A DNA stretch of 45,384 bases from Nostoc sp. PA-18-2419 (GCF_005869855.1 NZ_SZNH01000015.1:44189-89572), one strand, 5' to 3'. Shown: positions 1 through 9,184, numbered from the stretch's first letter. A program made the numbers and translations. Notes: generated by a model from the sequence alone, not told the origin.

Positions 1-78
1 AGTTAGCGGATAGATAAGTAGAAAAGCTATTCCAAAGAGAACCAAAGCGATTCGTAAATAGCGATCGCGCCCATCCAT
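1..78 (-). CDS. N-terminus of a small membrane protein (partial)
   Basis: An open frame starts at ATG (position 78, reverse strand) and runs off the window edge. The visible 26 residues are a short charged N-terminus (MDGRDRYLRIA) followed by a hydrophobic stretch that looks like a first membrane helix and ends in YPLT. A strong ribosome binding site (GGAGG, about 7 bases before the ATG) decides the start. The pattern recalls small multi-helix membrane proteins of the DUF6632 type, but that is only a suggestion, because the rest of the gene is missing. Confidence 0.6.
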   Translation of the reverse strand, partial: MDGRDRYLRIALVLFGIAFLLIYPLT

Positions 79-211
79 TGCTTTAACCTCCGCTATTTTC
101 CAGTGCAGTCTCTACAAACAAAACTGTATAATTTTGTGATTGTATTCCCACTAGTGACACTTCAGCTTTGGAGTGTTAGAAATTTTAATGCTCCTAGTGG
201 TTTAAAACTGA

Positions 212-307
212 TTTATAGCAGGAGGCAGGAGGCAGAAGGTAGAACTATTATTACTCCTAGCATTCATGTTTTCAAAATATCCTAAAGGGTGTAGCTACAG
301 CTATAAC
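212..307 (-). mobile_element. MITE-like element, copy 1 (GTTATAGC ends)
   Basis: Read on the minus strand, this 96-bp segment matches the elements at 17668-17780 and 10412-10501. All three share, in order, a TATAGC(T/C)GTAG start, CACCCTTTA(G/T)GA, G(A/T)(A/G)(T/A)GCTAGGA, a run like ATAGTTCTACCT and a CTCCTGCTATAA end. The ends are inverted repeats (7 of 8 match GTTATAGC/GCTATAAC in this copy). It has no coding capacity. It sits directly beside the 21-bp array that starts at 312. Confidence 0.65.
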
Positions 308-311
308 TATG

Positions 312-458
312 AATGCAAGTCGATGCATTAACAGTGCGAGTCGATGCATTCACAATGCAAGTCGATGCATTAACAGTGCGAGTCGATGCATTCACAATGC
401 AAGTCGATGCATTAATAGTGCAAGGCAATGCATTAATAGTGCAAGGCGATGCATTCAC
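312..458. repeat. 21-bp tandem array, seven copies
   Basis: Seven head-to-tail 21-bp units fill this stretch without gaps. The core is (A/G)GTCGATGCATT, which contains the palindrome ATGCAT. Two alternating unit types (ending TTAAC and TTCAC) give a partial 42-bp higher order, and the last units drift (AGGCAATGC, AGGCGATGC). The array ends four bases before the stop codon of the PEP-CTERM gene, so it forms that gene's immediate 3' flank. Its open frames are a by-product of the period being a multiple of three. Confidence 0.9.
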
Positions 459-461
459 TAT

Positions 462-1028
462 TTACCCTGCGGCTTGCTGTTTGCGCCGACGCATGTAAGC
501 AGAAGCGACACCTACAAGCGCTAAACCTGCAATTGTGGTCGGTTCAGGAATAGTAGCCGTGTTCGTTTCATTTGCGGTAGATAATGCCAAGGTAAAATTG
601 ACAGGCGACCCATCGCTGACCGTGCGCTGAATGCGGAACACTTGACCAGGGTTGACGCGCGCGCCTGTGAATGTTGCAACGGAGTTGTTTTCAGATAGCG
701 TCACTTTGTAAAGGTTTGAAGTAACAGTGCCAAATTGAGCATCAGGGCTTAATAGACGATAGACAATATCACCGACAGAGACATCCAAGTCGTTGAGGTT
801 ATTGTTAATCTTTAGTGCAGGTCCCGATCCCGTCGTTAGAGTAGGACTAACATATGGCAGGGACGTACTTCCTAGCTGGGTGAAACTGAAGACTGGTTCA
901 CCGAAGGGAGGCGCTGAGAGAACGTCTAAGGTTTGATTGACGAGCGAGACTGCTTGTGCAGCCGTTGCAGTGCTAGCTAAGGTAGCTAATGCTATAAGAG
1001 TCGAGAGTGCGAACTTTTCTGTTTTCAC
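462..1028 (-). CDS. PEP-CTERM sorting-domain exported protein
   Basis: A 188-residue exported protein. It begins with a signal peptide (KTEKFALSTLIALATLAS, cleavage probably after AAQA) and ends with a PEP-CTERM tail: the IPEPTT motif, a hydrophobic helix (IAGLALVGVASAYM) and a basic RRRK end. In this family the tail is cut by an exosortase and the protein is delivered to the cell surface or exopolysaccharide. The body is beta-rich and without a motif I know. I chose the GTG at 1028 because AGGAG lies 13 bases upstream and the signal peptide then starts correctly. An upstream ATG (1064) or TTG (1067) would add a stretch with no ribosome binding site. The gene stands alone, with the 21-bp array directly after its stop. 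Confidence 0.85.
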   Translation of the reverse strand: MKTEKFALSTLIALATLASTATAAQAVSLVNQTLDVLSAPPFGEPVFSFTQLGSTSLPYVSPTLTTGSGPALKINNNLNDLDVSVGDIVYRLLSPDAQFGTVTSNLYKVTLSENNSVATFTGARVNPGQVFRIQRTVSDGSPVNFTLALSTANETNTATIPEPTTIAGLALVGVASAYMRRRKQQAAG

Positions 1029-1460
1029 GATTTTGAATGGACTCCTAATTAGAACTACAATCATCAAAGCTAGCCAATTGAACTTGAAGATGCACAGGAT
1101 GGAAGGGAGAGATTTAATTGGCGGTCGTTAGCACAAAATTTCCTACTTAAAACAACTGGAAAACTGAGCGATCGCTTAAGAAAACCAGATTGATTTTGTA
1201 GAGATAACTAGATATCTATGGTTTTCGTACTAATTTGCTCTCACCACAGCATCCTTAAAAATCACTAGTATCATAGTAGATTCACTAAGCTTTTTATTAT
1301 CTTCTTTACTGGCTTCACAAAAACTTTAAAGTAGTTGATCGCCCTCTTAAGTCACCTTCAGTAGACTAAAAAATGAGTGCGATCGCCAATCTGATGAATG
1401 AGCTTTCATCGTTTCGGCGATCGCGCGATTCTTTAAAGCTCAACGGCAGCAATTAATCTC
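1029..1460. other. Intergenic region upstream of the PEP-CTERM gene
   Basis: About 430 bp without a convincing gene. It holds the leader of the PEP-CTERM gene, several HIP1-like GCGATCGC sites and, at 1384-1424, a 41-bp repeat listed separately. I see no clear promoter boxes. Confidence 0.6.
1384..1424. repeat. 41-bp dispersed repeat, copy A (3' flank of the CDF gene)
   Basis: This 41-bp sequence recurs at 2547-2587 in the same orientation with only two mismatches. It begins CGCCAATC, contains the arms GATGAA and TTCATC around a short loop, and ends GTTTCGGCGATCGC, so the outer CGCC and GGCG can also pair. It lies 36 bp downstream of the stop of the CDF gene and could be a transcript-end hairpin or a small REP-like repeat. 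Confidence 0.75.
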
Positions 1461-2399
1461 TTATCTGATATCTTGCATTTGCTGATTGTTCGGACGCTCC
1501 AACTCCAAATCTTCCCAAGAAACTGGATCTTCTACAGGTTCGAGATGAGTTGTAACGTGGGTTGAAGGCAGCACCCGCAGAATCGCCAGCTCAATTGCCT
1601 CGCATAAATCATGCCCTTGTTGCACTGTCCAAGATCCAGGCACAAGAACATGAAAGGAAACAAAGCGGCGAGTTCCAGCAGTACGGGTTCGCAAGGCATG
1701 GAACTGGATGTCTTGATGTCTGTACTCGTTAAGGATGCTCTTGATTACGTCAATTTCTTTTTTAGGCAAAGCTGCATCCAGTAGTGCGCTACTGGTTTCC
1801 CGCAGCAAACGAAATCCTGTCCAAGTAATATTTGCTGCTACTATCAGTGCGACAATTGGATCGAGCGCGAGAACGCCTGTTACTTTGACAAGGAAGATTC
1901 CAACTACCACACCACCCGAAGTCACTACATCGGTAAACAGGTGGTGAGCATCAGCCCTCAGTGTAATGGAACGTAACCGTCGCCCTGCCCGTAGCAAGAT
2001 AAAAGCAACAACGCCGTTGATTGCGGTTGCAAATAGGGAGAGTGCCAACCCCAATCCCAGCTGTGTTAACGGTTCTGGATGCAACAAGCGTCCCCAAGCT
2101 TCAACAGCAATGCTGATGGCTGCGACTACAATCAACGCACCTTCTGCACCACTGGAGAAGTATTCGGCTTTAGAATGCCCAAAGGCGTGTTCGGTATCTG
2201 GGGGTTTATCAGCGTAGGTCAATGCCCATAGAGCTACCAATGCTGCCACGAGATTGACAATTGACTCAATAGCATCTGAAAGTAGTCCTACTGACCCGGT
2301 TAGCAGGTAAGCACCAAACTTTAGGACAATAGTGACGATTGCTGCTGCAATTGACACGAAAGCGTAAGAGCGGGCTGTTCGACTACTCATCTCGGTCAC
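1461..2399 (-). CDS. Cation diffusion facilitator (CDF) family metal exporter
   Basis: A 312-residue membrane antiporter of the CDF family, which exports divalent metals such as Zn, Fe or Mn in exchange for protons. Residues about 12-205 carry six hydrophobic helices; the rest is the cytoplasmic ferredoxin-like domain (from about [11 protein letters not shown]). TM2 reads [11 protein letters not shown] (Asp42), the loop has [10 protein letters not shown], and TM5 has HHLFTD, i.e. the expected HxxxD metal site. In TM2 the usual DxxxD/HxxxD second ligand is Ser46 (DAIES), so metal selectivity is uncertain. The start may be GTG 2399 or ATG 2390; neither has a clear ribosome binding site. The C-terminus extends past the cytoplasmic domain with an acidic tail ([13 protein letters not shown]). 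It is monocistronic and flanked by two copies of a 41-bp repeat. Confidence 0.9.
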   Translation of the reverse strand: MTEMSSRTARSYAFVSIAAAIVTIVLKFGAYLLTGSVGLLSDAIESIVNLVAALVALWALTYADKPPDTEHAFGHSKAEYFSSGAEGALIVVAAISIAVEAWGRLLHPEPLTQLGLGLALSLFATAINGVVAFILLRAGRRLRSITLRADAHHLFTDVVTSGGVVVGIFLVKVTGVLALDPIVALIVAANITWTGFRLLRETSSALLDAALPKKEIDVIKSILNEYRHQDIQFHALRTRTAGTRRFVSFHVLVPGSWTVQQGHDLCEAIELAILRVLPSTHVTTHLEPVEDPVSWEDLELERPNNQQMQDIR

Positions 2400-2546
2400 G
2401 GAGGTAACTACAGTGATTCCGAGCTAACAGTACCAAATTCTACTTTAGTCGTCATCAGCCCTGAGACTTCTACTGATTGGTAAAAGAAACTACAGGATAT
2501 CATTGCCGCCTATAAACTTATTAGCTGATAGTGGTAATGTAGCGAC

Positions 2547-2587
2547 CGCCAATCAGATGATTGAGCTTTCATCGTTTCGGCGATCGC
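2547..2587. repeat. 41-bp dispersed repeat, copy B (3' flank of paoC-like gene)
   Basis: Second copy of the 41-bp repeat at 1384-1424, same orientation, two mismatches. It starts only five bases past the stop codon of the molybdenum subunit gene, matching the downstream location of copy A. The inner stem is one pair shorter here (GATGA/TCATC). Confidence 0.75.
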
Positions 2588-2592
2588 AATCT

Positions 2593-4806
2593 CTACAGCA
2601 GCTTGTCTAATGTAATTGGCAAATCGCGGACGCGCTTACCTGTGGCATGATAGACAGCGTTAGCGATCGCCGCCGCCGTACCGGTAATCCCAATCTCGCC
2701 AATTCCTTTAACACCAAGCGGGTTGATATGTGGATCTTTTTCATCAACAAACAACACCTGGATATCGGGAACGTCTGCATTCACTGGGACGTGGTACTCG
2801 GCTAAATCGTGGTTGACAACGCGTCCTCGGTTCGGGTCTGTTATAGTGTGTTCCATCAGTGCCATACCGATACCGTAGATAATCCCACCAATGAGTTGAC
2901 TGTTGGCTGTTTTAGCATTGAGTATGCGTCCTACGCCAAAAGTTCCCACCCAGCGCGATATTCGCACTTCGCCCAAATCAGGCTCAACGCGGACTTCCGC
3001 AAATTGCGCTCCAAATGAATGCATTGAGAACTTCTTTTGTTCCTCTCCCAGCTTGGCATCACCACGCGCTTCAATCATTTTCATTCCATGCCGTGCCAAG
3101 ATTGCCTGATATGTTTCGGTTGCAGAGGATTTATTTTTCAAGAAAAAGCTGCCATTTTCGGCAATCACATCCTCAGCATTTGAACTATAAAGCGGCGATT
3201 TGCGATCAGCAAGTGCTAGTTGCAAAAGTTGATTGCGGGCTTGATTTCCCGCTAAATGCACTGAGGAGCTGACACTGGCGGCAGTTTGCGAACCACCGGA
3301 AACAGGAGTTTCTGGCATTTTGGTATCGCCTAGTTCAAAGCGAACTTTGTCAACTGGTAAACCGAGTGCCTCAGCTGCGACTTGAGTCATTACAGTATAA
3401 GTCCCCGTACCAATATCTTGGGAACCGCTTTGCACAACGGCTGTACCGTCTGCCATAATTCGAGCGATCGCCGATGCTGGAGAACGGTTGGTAGGATAAG
3501 TTGCTGTCGCCATTCCCCAGCCAATCAAATAATTGCCGTCTCGCATCGAACGGGGCTTGGGATTGCGCTTTTGCCAGCCAAACTTTTCTGCTCCTAGCTT
3601 GTAGCACTGGATGAGTGACTTGCTCGACCAGGGCAGTCCTTTACTAGGATCGACATCAGCATGGTTACGCAGACGCAACTCCACCGGATCGAGATTCAGT
3701 CCATAAGCGAGTTCGTCCATTGCCGATTCTAGGGCAAACGACCCAGAAGCTTCACCAGGGGCCCGCATGAAAGTTGGTGTACCCTCATCGAGCTGCACCA
3801 GACGGTGGCTGGTTTCGATATTTGGGCAAGCATAAATCATCCGGGCGCTTTTACCAACTGGTTCGATAAATTCATCGAAAGTTGAAGTCTGAGAAATGCC
3901 AGTATGGCGGAGTGCAGTCAATTTGCCCTCGCGGGTTGCACCTAAAGCAACCTGTTGAATCGTCTCTGGTCGAAAACCCACAGGCCCGTACATCTGTATC
4001 CGACCTAGCACCAGTTTGACTGGACGATTAACCTGCCGTGCTGCCATTGCCGCTAGAGGCACATGCGACCAAGCCGACCCTTTGCAACCGAAGCCACCGC
4101 CGACAAAGTAAGACATCACCCGGACTTTCTCTGGCTCAATCCCCAATACCCCCGCAACTTTTTGTTGAGCCTGAAAAATTCCCTGGGTTGCATCATACAG
4201 CAGTAGTTGCTCGCCTTGCCAAACTGCTGTTGTGGCATGAGGCTCCATCGGATTATGATTTTCAATCGGTGTAGTATAGGTTTGCTCGACACGGACAGCA
4301 GCAGCCCTTAGTGCTTGGTTGACGTTGCCATGCGCTGAATCAGGGGACTCTTCTTTGGGGATTTTACCTTTGGGCAAATATGCTTTAGCGAGGTTCTCCC
4401 CCATATTGATGGTCGGCTTTTCTTCGTCATAACGAACTTGCACCAGGGAAGCAGCGTACATAGCTCGTTCAAAGGTTTCGGCAACGACAACACCGATATG
4501 CTGACCGCTATAAAGCACAATGTTATCTTGCAGCACTTGCAGCTTGTGACCGCCGCCTTTATCTCCAAAAGCCTTGGGCGCATTCAGGTGGGTAATTACT
4601 GCTAATACACCCGGTACTTGTTCCGCCGCCTTGGTATCGATTTGGGCAATCTTACCTTTGGCGATCGTGCTTTGAATTGTCACGCCATAAGTCATTTTGG
4701 CAACCGGAAACTCTGCGGCATAGCGTGCGCCACCCGTTACCTTCAGGTGTCCATCGACTCGGTTAAGCGGTTTGCCGATAACTGTATTTTTATCCCCTGT
4801 ATTCAC
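2593..4806 (-). CDS. paoC: Xanthine dehydrogenase-family molybdopterin-binding subunit (PaoC/YagR-like)
   Basis: Large molybdenum subunit (737 residues) of a three-subunit hydroxylase related to E. coli PaoABC, which oxidises aldehydes. The N-terminal domain (residues 1 to about 150, with GKPLNRVDGHLKVTGGARY) is the a/b hammerhead; the rest binds the molybdopterin cytosine dinucleotide cofactor. Visible cofactor-loop motifs are VGGGFGCKG, RAPGE and, near the end, GVKGIGEIGITG with the expected catalytic Glu. The start is GTG 4806, overlapping the stop of the FAD subunit gene (GTGA), with GGGAGG about seven bases upstream; translation is probably coupled. The substrate cannot be read from sequence. 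There is no signal peptide; in PaoABC only the FeS subunit carries the Tat signal and the complex moves together. Confidence 0.88.
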   Translation of the reverse strand: MNTGDKNTVIGKPLNRVDGHLKVTGGARYAAEFPVAKMTYGVTIQSTIAKGKIAQIDTKAAEQVPGVLAVITHLNAPKAFGDKGGGHKLQVLQDNIVLYSGQHIGVVVAETFERAMYAASLVQVRYDEEKPTINMGENLAKAYLPKGKIPKEESPDSAHGNVNQALRAAAVRVEQTYTTPIENHNPMEPHATTAVWQGEQLLLYDATQGIFQAQQKVAGVLGIEPEKVRVMSYFVGGGFGCKGSAWSHVPLAAMAARQVNRPVKLVLGRIQMYGPVGFRPETIQQVALGATREGKLTALRHTGISQTSTFDEFIEPVGKSARMIYACPNIETSHRLVQLDEGTPTFMRAPGEASGSFALESAMDELAYGLNLDPVELRLRNHADVDPSKGLPWSSKSLIQCYKLGAEKFGWQKRNPKPRSMRDGNYLIGWGMATATYPTNRSPASAIARIMADGTAVVQSGSQDIGTGTYTVMTQVAAEALGLPVDKVRFELGDTKMPETPVSGGSQTAASVSSSVHLAGNQARNQLLQLALADRKSPLYSSNAEDVIAENGSFFLKNKSSATETYQAILARHGMKMIEARGDAKLGEEQKKFSMHSFGAQFAEVRVEPDLGEVRISRWVGTFGVGRILNAKTANSQLIGGIIYGIGMALMEHTITDPNRGRVVNHDLAEYHVPVNADVPDIQVLFVDEKDPHINPLGVKGIGEIGITGTAAAIANAVYHATGKRVRDLPITLDKLL

Positions 4807-5786
4807 GCCATACCTCCCACCGTGAAGAGCGCCTTAACAATTGTGCGTTTAGCTAATTCGACTTTAAACCCGTTGTATTTTTGAGGTTTAGCTGTAGCGA
4901 GCGCCGCCTTTGCTGCTGCTTCAAACGTTGCTTGGTTTACTGGCTTGTTAAGGAGCAATTTTTCTGCTTCGTAAGCACGCCAAGGCTTTGTACCTACACC
5001 ACCCAGGGCAATGCGGGCGGTGCGAATGACGCCGTTTTGAATATCGAGTGCCGCAGCCACCGATGTCATCGCAAAGGCATAGGAAGCGCGATCGCGGACT
5101 TTTAAATAGTGCGATCGCGCTGCAAATGGTGAAGCAGGCAAATCAACGGCTACGATTAACTCTCCATGTTGTAGAACTGTTTCTTTTTCTGGCGTATTGC
5201 CTGGTACGAGATGAAAATCTACCAGGGGAATACTGCGCTCTCCATTGGGGCCGCGTGTCTGTACAACCGCATCGAGTGCTACCATTGCCACAGCCATATC
5301 AGAAGGATGGGTGGCAATACAGCGATCGCTGCCGCCGAGAATCGCATGAATCCGATTGTAGCCTTCAATTGCCGGACAACCCGAACCTGGAACGCGCTTA
5401 TTGCAGGGGAAAGCAGTATCGCGGAAGTAGTAACAACGGGTACGTTGCAGCAAATTCCCGCCTACACTTGCCATGTTTCGCAGTTGCGGTGATGCCCCAG
5501 ATAGCAACGCTTCTGACAGCACAGGATAACGCTTTTGAATCATCGCATCGTAAGCAACATCGCTATTGCGTGCCATTGCACCAATCCGCACGCCGTTACC
5601 CTGCATTTCTATCTTGGTGAGCGGTAATGGATTAATATCAACCAACTCTGTTGGTGTCTGGACATTTAGCTTCATCAAATCGATCAGGCTCGTACCGCCA
5701 GCTAGGTACGAGGCTTGGGCATCTGGAGTCACCAATGCCACAGCATTCTCTGCTTGTCCTGCTTTCTTATAGTTAAACGGCTGCAT
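4803..5786 (-). CDS. paoB: FAD-binding subunit of molybdenum hydroxylase (PaoB/YagS-like)
   Basis: Medium subunit (327 residues). The N-terminal part binds FAD ([14 protein letters not shown], then [19 protein letters not shown] sequence reading [20 protein letters not shown]); the C-terminal part is the CO-dehydrogenase flavoprotein C-domain. An insert with four cysteines (RTRCYYF, FPCNK, GSGCPA, SDRCIA) corresponds to the extra [4Fe-4S] cluster that sets PaoB apart from ordinary xanthine dehydrogenases, which supports the Pao assignment over xanthine dehydrogenase. ATG 5786 has GAGGGG eight bases upstream and overlaps the end of the FeS subunit gene by 14 bp; the 3' end overlaps the next gene by 4 bp. 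Electrons would pass from the Mo centre through the 2Fe-2S clusters to FAD. Confidence 0.88.
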   Translation of the reverse strand: MQPFNYKKAGQAENAVALVTPDAQASYLAGGTSLIDLMKLNVQTPTELVDINPLPLTKIEMQGNGVRIGAMARNSDVAYDAMIQKRYPVLSEALLSGASPQLRNMASVGGNLLQRTRCYYFRDTAFPCNKRVPGSGCPAIEGYNRIHAILGGSDRCIATHPSDMAVAMVALDAVVQTRGPNGERSIPLVDFHLVPGNTPEKETVLQHGELIVAVDLPASPFAARSHYLKVRDRASYAFAMTSVAAALDIQNGVIRTARIALGGVGTKPWRAYEAEKLLLNKPVNQATFEAAAKAALATAKPQKYNGFKVELAKRTIVKALFTVGGMA

Positions 5787-6396
5787 CTTTTTTCCCCTCT
5801 AAGACATCGCGGACAGCAGCCACGATATTTGGATAAGCGCCACAACGGCAGATATTACCGCTCATCAGTTCGCGAATCTCGGCATCCGACTTAGCGTGTC
5901 CTTCATTCACCAAACCCACTGCCGAACAAATCTGTCCCGGCGTGCAGTAGCCGCACTGAAACGCATCGTGGGCAACAAACGCGGCTTGCATCGGGTGCAG
6001 ATTATTTCCTTGCTCCAGTCCTTCAATAGTTGTGATTTTTGCGTCGGTATGCATAATGGCAAACGTCAAGCACGAGTTAACACGCCGTCCATCAACCAGT
6101 ACCGTGCAAGCACCACACTGCCCGTGGTCGCAACCTTTTTTAGTACCAATTAGCCCGATGTATTCTCGAAGTGCATCAAGTAAGGTAACACCAGGTTCAA
6201 TGTGCAAACTATGTGCTGTTCCGTTCACTTGCAGCGTCACTTTCATAGTTTGATCTGTCGAAGTTTTTGGCGTTGGAGTAGTTTTTTTGATTTGATTTTG
6301 TGCTCTACCTTTCTCTCCAAAATTAGCGATTGTAGCCGCTACTGAACTGAAAATCATCAATTGACCCAACCTGCGGCGTCTTAAGACAAACCTCAT
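5773..6396 (-). CDS. paoA: 2Fe-2S subunit of molybdenum hydroxylase with Tat-like signal (PaoA/YagT-like)
   Basis: Small iron-sulfur subunit, 207 residues from the start chosen here. The N-terminus ([16 protein letters not shown], then a hydrophobic run and AQN) looks like a twin-arginine export signal, as in E. coli PaoA. A plant-type ferredoxin domain follows ([16 protein letters not shown]), then the second 2Fe-2S domain (QCGYCTPGQ and [10 protein letters not shown]). The open frame extends 33 codons further upstream to 6495, but ATG 6396 has GGAG eight bases before it, and the extra stretch is a low-complexity repeat (listed at 6410-6472), so I take it as leader. First gene of the paoA-B-C operon. 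A periplasmic aldehyde-oxidising role is inferred by analogy. Confidence 0.87.
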   Translation of the reverse strand: MRFVLRRRRLGQLMIFSSVAATIANFGEKGRAQNQIKKTTPTPKTSTDQTMKVTLQVNGTAHSLHIEPGVTLLDALREYIGLIGTKKGCDHGQCGACTVLVDGRRVNSCLTFAIMHTDAKITTIEGLEQGNNLHPMQAAFVAHDAFQCGYCTPGQICSAVGLVNEGHAKSDAEIRELMSGNICRCGAYPNIVAAVRDVLEGKKDAAV

Positions 6397-6409
6397 GTGT
6401 TTACTCCGT

Positions 6410-6472
6410 TCTCTTTTAGTTGGTAATAACTCTCTTTTGGTTGGTAATATTTCTTTTGGGTTGGTAATAATA
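6410..6472. repeat. Three-copy ~21-bp repeat in the paoA leader
   Basis: Three near-identical units with a core like CTCTTTT(A/G)GTTGGTAATA follow each other with periods of 21 and about 22 bp. They lie just upstream of the paoA ribosome binding site. On the minus strand each unit contains ATTACCAAC(C/T)AAAAGAGA, so the mRNA leader would carry three copies of a purine-rich AAAAGAGA motif that resembles weak ribosome binding sites. Confidence 0.75.
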
Positions 6473-7278
6473 TTGAGTAATTTTCTTGAATTCAATTTTT
6501 AGAGAAAATTACTCTTTCTCACAAGTATTTTCCTAAATTATCACATTGTTAACAGAATACATTTTCATCTTTTTTTCGTCTCTCTATCATAAGATTTATA
6601 CCCTAAGTCTCATCAGTATTTATTATTATATTTTATAATAAACATCTTCTTGTAAAATATAAAAGTTAAGTCTTATAGAAATTTTTCAAATAATCATCTC
6701 TATTCATTCTGAAAATTAACTATTAATTTTTATTAGTTATACTTATTATAATTTTCTAAACAGATCCAATTAGCGCTATTACATTACTCTGATAAAATAA
6801 AAATCATATTCAATTGACAAATATTAGATTTAGTAGAAGTTTGAGAGTTTATTTGTAACTGAATAACTGAAATAAATATTTTTTATAAAAGCCTTGTAAT
6901 AGAGAAGTTATAAATATATAGCAGTTCTAAATCATTTGTAAAATATTACTGCTGCTAACAATCAATAGTTACCATTAATATTTTTTGCTTTCTCATTTAG
7001 GATTGCTATATTTTGGAGAAAAAGTGATGCCAGAGAGTTAGGTAATTCTAGAAATTAAATTACCGAATCAGAAAGCGAAGGCGACTATCAAGAATATACT
7101 TTTTAAGAATCTTTGATGAATTCTTATCCGTTCAATATAAGTTATATTTTATATGCTTTTATAGCAAGCGAATTAAAGGTTATCTACTTCTAGTTGTTCT
7201 AATAGGCTGATTATCTAGTTGATAAAACAGAATAATTTTATGCTAAAAATTTTCGCTGAATTCTTTTTTGGCACAATG
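6473..7278. other. AT-rich 0.8-kb intergenic region
   Basis: About 800 bp of strongly AT-rich DNA between the pao operon and glpK, without HIP1 sites and without an open frame resembling a known protein. It should contain the pao promoter. The only small structure I noticed is an inverted repeat GGTAATT...AATTACC at 7041-7064. I see no RNA gene. Confidence 0.55.
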
Positions 7279-8781
7279 CTACTCTATCCAAGCCAAAGTA
7301 CGTTTCACTGCTTTTTGCCAAGTAGCAAAATTCGACAAATCATTCTTTGGCTCAAATACGCATTCAATCTGTCGTTGCTGCACCAATGCTTGATAGTTGT
7401 CCCAAAATCCCACAGCTAAACCTGCTGCAAATGCTGCACCCTGAACAGTAGTATCACGTACACTCGGACGTTCAACGGGAATACCTAAGACATCAGCTTG
7501 AAACTGCATCAAAAAATTGTTCTCGCTAGCACCACCATCTACCGTTAATCGCCCAATCGGGGTACTGCTAGACGCATTTATCGCCTGCACCACCTCGACA
7601 ACTTGGTAAGCGATCGCCTCCAATACAGCGCGTACTAAATGCTCTGGTTGTACGCTGGCGGTAATTCCGAAAAAGGCTCCCCTAGCGCTCATATCCCAGT
7701 AAGGTGCGCCCAGTCCACTAAATGCAGGTACAAAATATACACCACCATTATCTGGGACTCGATTTGCCATCGCTTCAGTTTCCGCCGCAGTTTTAATCAG
7801 CTTCAAGCTATCGCGCAACCACTGAATACAAGCGCCACTAGTAAACATACTGCCTTCTAGGGCATAGCCGACATCCAAACCCCCGCTTCGATTCCTTTGT
7901 GTCCACGCCACAGTTGAAATCAGTTGTCCGGGCGATCGCAAAATTTCAGAGCCAGTGTGAGCTACCAAAAAGCTACCAGTACCGTATGTGCATTTGATTA
8001 AACCAGGGCGATCGCAGCCATGACCAAATAAAGCAGCTTGCTGATCTCCCAAAATTGCAGCGATGGGAATTTCTGCACCCAATAAACTAGCATCAGTAAC
8101 TCCAAAGAATCCTAAACTAGGCTGAATCTGCGGTAAGATTTCAGCCGGAATCTGGAACATTTCTAGGAGAATCTCATCCCACTCACAAGTTTTGAGATTC
8201 ATTAACATTGTGCGGCTGGCGCTACTATGGTCGGTAGCATGGACTTTTCCACCAGTGAGCTTCCACAGCACCCAAGTATCAATGGTGCCAGCTAAAACGT
8301 TGTTTGAATCAGCATTTGTAAAGTCCAATAGCCATCTGAGCTTGGTAGCAGAAAAGTAGGCATCAACGATTAATCCGGTGCGGTCGGAAATTTCTGGAGC
8401 ATAGCCTTGCTGTTGTAACTGGTGACAAAGAGGAGCAGTGCGGCGGTCTTGCCAAACAATCGCTCTATGGAGTGGTTTGGCTGTAGTTTTGTCCCAAATC
8501 AAGCAAGTTTCACGCTGCACAGTCAATCCCAACGCCGCGATGTCCGATGGAGTAATCTTGGCATTGAGAATTGCCGTTTCCATCACCCAACATGTATCTT
8601 GCCAGATTTCTTCCGGGTCATGTTCTAACCATCCCGGGTGCGGATAATGTTGAGTTAGTTCTTTGTACGCCTGTCCGACAATTTTACCTGCTGCGTTAAA
8701 CACAAAAGCGCGGTTGCCGGTAGTACCCAAGTCCAATGCCAAGATGTAGCCTGACGAGCGAGTTGTGCTGCCAATGTCCAT
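7279..8781 (-). CDS. glpK: Glycerol kinase
   Basis: Glycerol kinase (500 residues, normal for the family) phosphorylates glycerol to sn-glycerol 3-phosphate with ATP, linking glycerol to lipid synthesis and central metabolism in the cytoplasm. FGGY-kinase features are clear: the phosphate-1 loop LALDLGTTGNRAFVF near the N-terminus, QRETCLIWD and WQDRRT for glycerol binding, GDQQAALFGHGC, the ATP-binding YGTGSFLV, EGSMFTSG, and the C-terminal VDGGASENNFLMQ. The first in-frame start is TTG 8793, but ATG 8781 has GGAAG five bases upstream and is the better start. Monocistronic; no glycerol transporter or glpD lies nearby in the window. Confidence 0.95.
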   Translation of the reverse strand: MDIGSTTRSSGYILALDLGTTGNRAFVFNAAGKIVGQAYKELTQHYPHPGWLEHDPEEIWQDTCWVMETAILNAKITPSDIAALGLTVQRETCLIWDKTTAKPLHRAIVWQDRRTAPLCHQLQQQGYAPEISDRTGLIVDAYFSATKLRWLLDFTNADSNNVLAGTIDTWVLWKLTGGKVHATDHSSASRTMLMNLKTCEWDEILLEMFQIPAEILPQIQPSLGFFGVTDASLLGAEIPIAAILGDQQAALFGHGCDRPGLIKCTYGTGSFLVAHTGSEILRSPGQLISTVAWTQRNRSGGLDVGYALEGSMFTSGACIQWLRDSLKLIKTAAETEAMANRVPDNGGVYFVPAFSGLGAPYWDMSARGAFFGITASVQPEHLVRAVLEAIAYQVVEVVQAINASSSTPIGRLTVDGGASENNFLMQFQADVLGIPVERPSVRDTTVQGAAFAAGLAVGFWDNYQALVQQRQIECVFEPKNDLSNFATWQKAVKRTLAWIE

Positions 8782-9184
8782 AGCCGCTTCCAATGGTGCT
8801 TATCAATATCCGTCAAATCAGATATACATTATTTTGCGTCAAGCTGACTAAGGAACTCATCTCTCTACGTATATACCGAAATTAGTTTACCCAATTTTGG
8901 TCAAAATTAAACATAAAAATTTTTACTTTTCCAGAAAAAAAATATGGAAAGACAAACTAAGCAGTTGTAGTAATACAACAAGCCTAAATTATTTGTGAAC
9001 ACCTAAATTTCTCCTATCTCTCGCCTCTGTGCCTCTGTCTTGGAAAGTTCTGATGCCTCCGGCAAGTTGCCCTCCGGGCGTCTACGCCGGAAGCCGACGC
9101 TCAGACTTTCCGCAGCGCCTCTGCGTGAGATTTCTCCTATGTTCGCATTTTAAATAGGATAACTTTTCTCCAGGTATAATCAAA
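8782..9184. other. Intergenic region with GC-rich inserted element
   Basis: About 400 bp. The part next to glpK is plain AT-rich DNA. From about 9049 to 9130 the composition switches to GC-rich and palindromic (GCCTCCGGC, CCCTCCGGGCG, ACGCCGGAAGCCGACG), typical of the short interspersed repeats of filamentous cyanobacteria. An 11-bp direct repeat ATTTCTCCTAT stands on both sides (9007-9017 and 9130-9140). The promoter of the gene at 9185 must lie close by. Confidence 0.6.

Noticed and set aside
309..524. Forward frames through the first 21-bp array (CINSASR-type heptads)
   Set aside because: They result from a repeat period divisible by three, and they run antisense into the PEP-CTERM gene. 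No ribosome binding site.
2593..6396. Xanthine dehydrogenase proper (XdhABC)
   Set aside because: The extra four-cysteine insert in the FAD subunit, the Tat-like signal in the FeS subunit and the gene order fit PaoABC-type enzymes better.
6473..7278. Non-coding RNA or riboswitch in the long AT-rich gap
   Set aside because: Only a 7-bp inverted repeat was found; no conserved riboswitch motif could be recognised.
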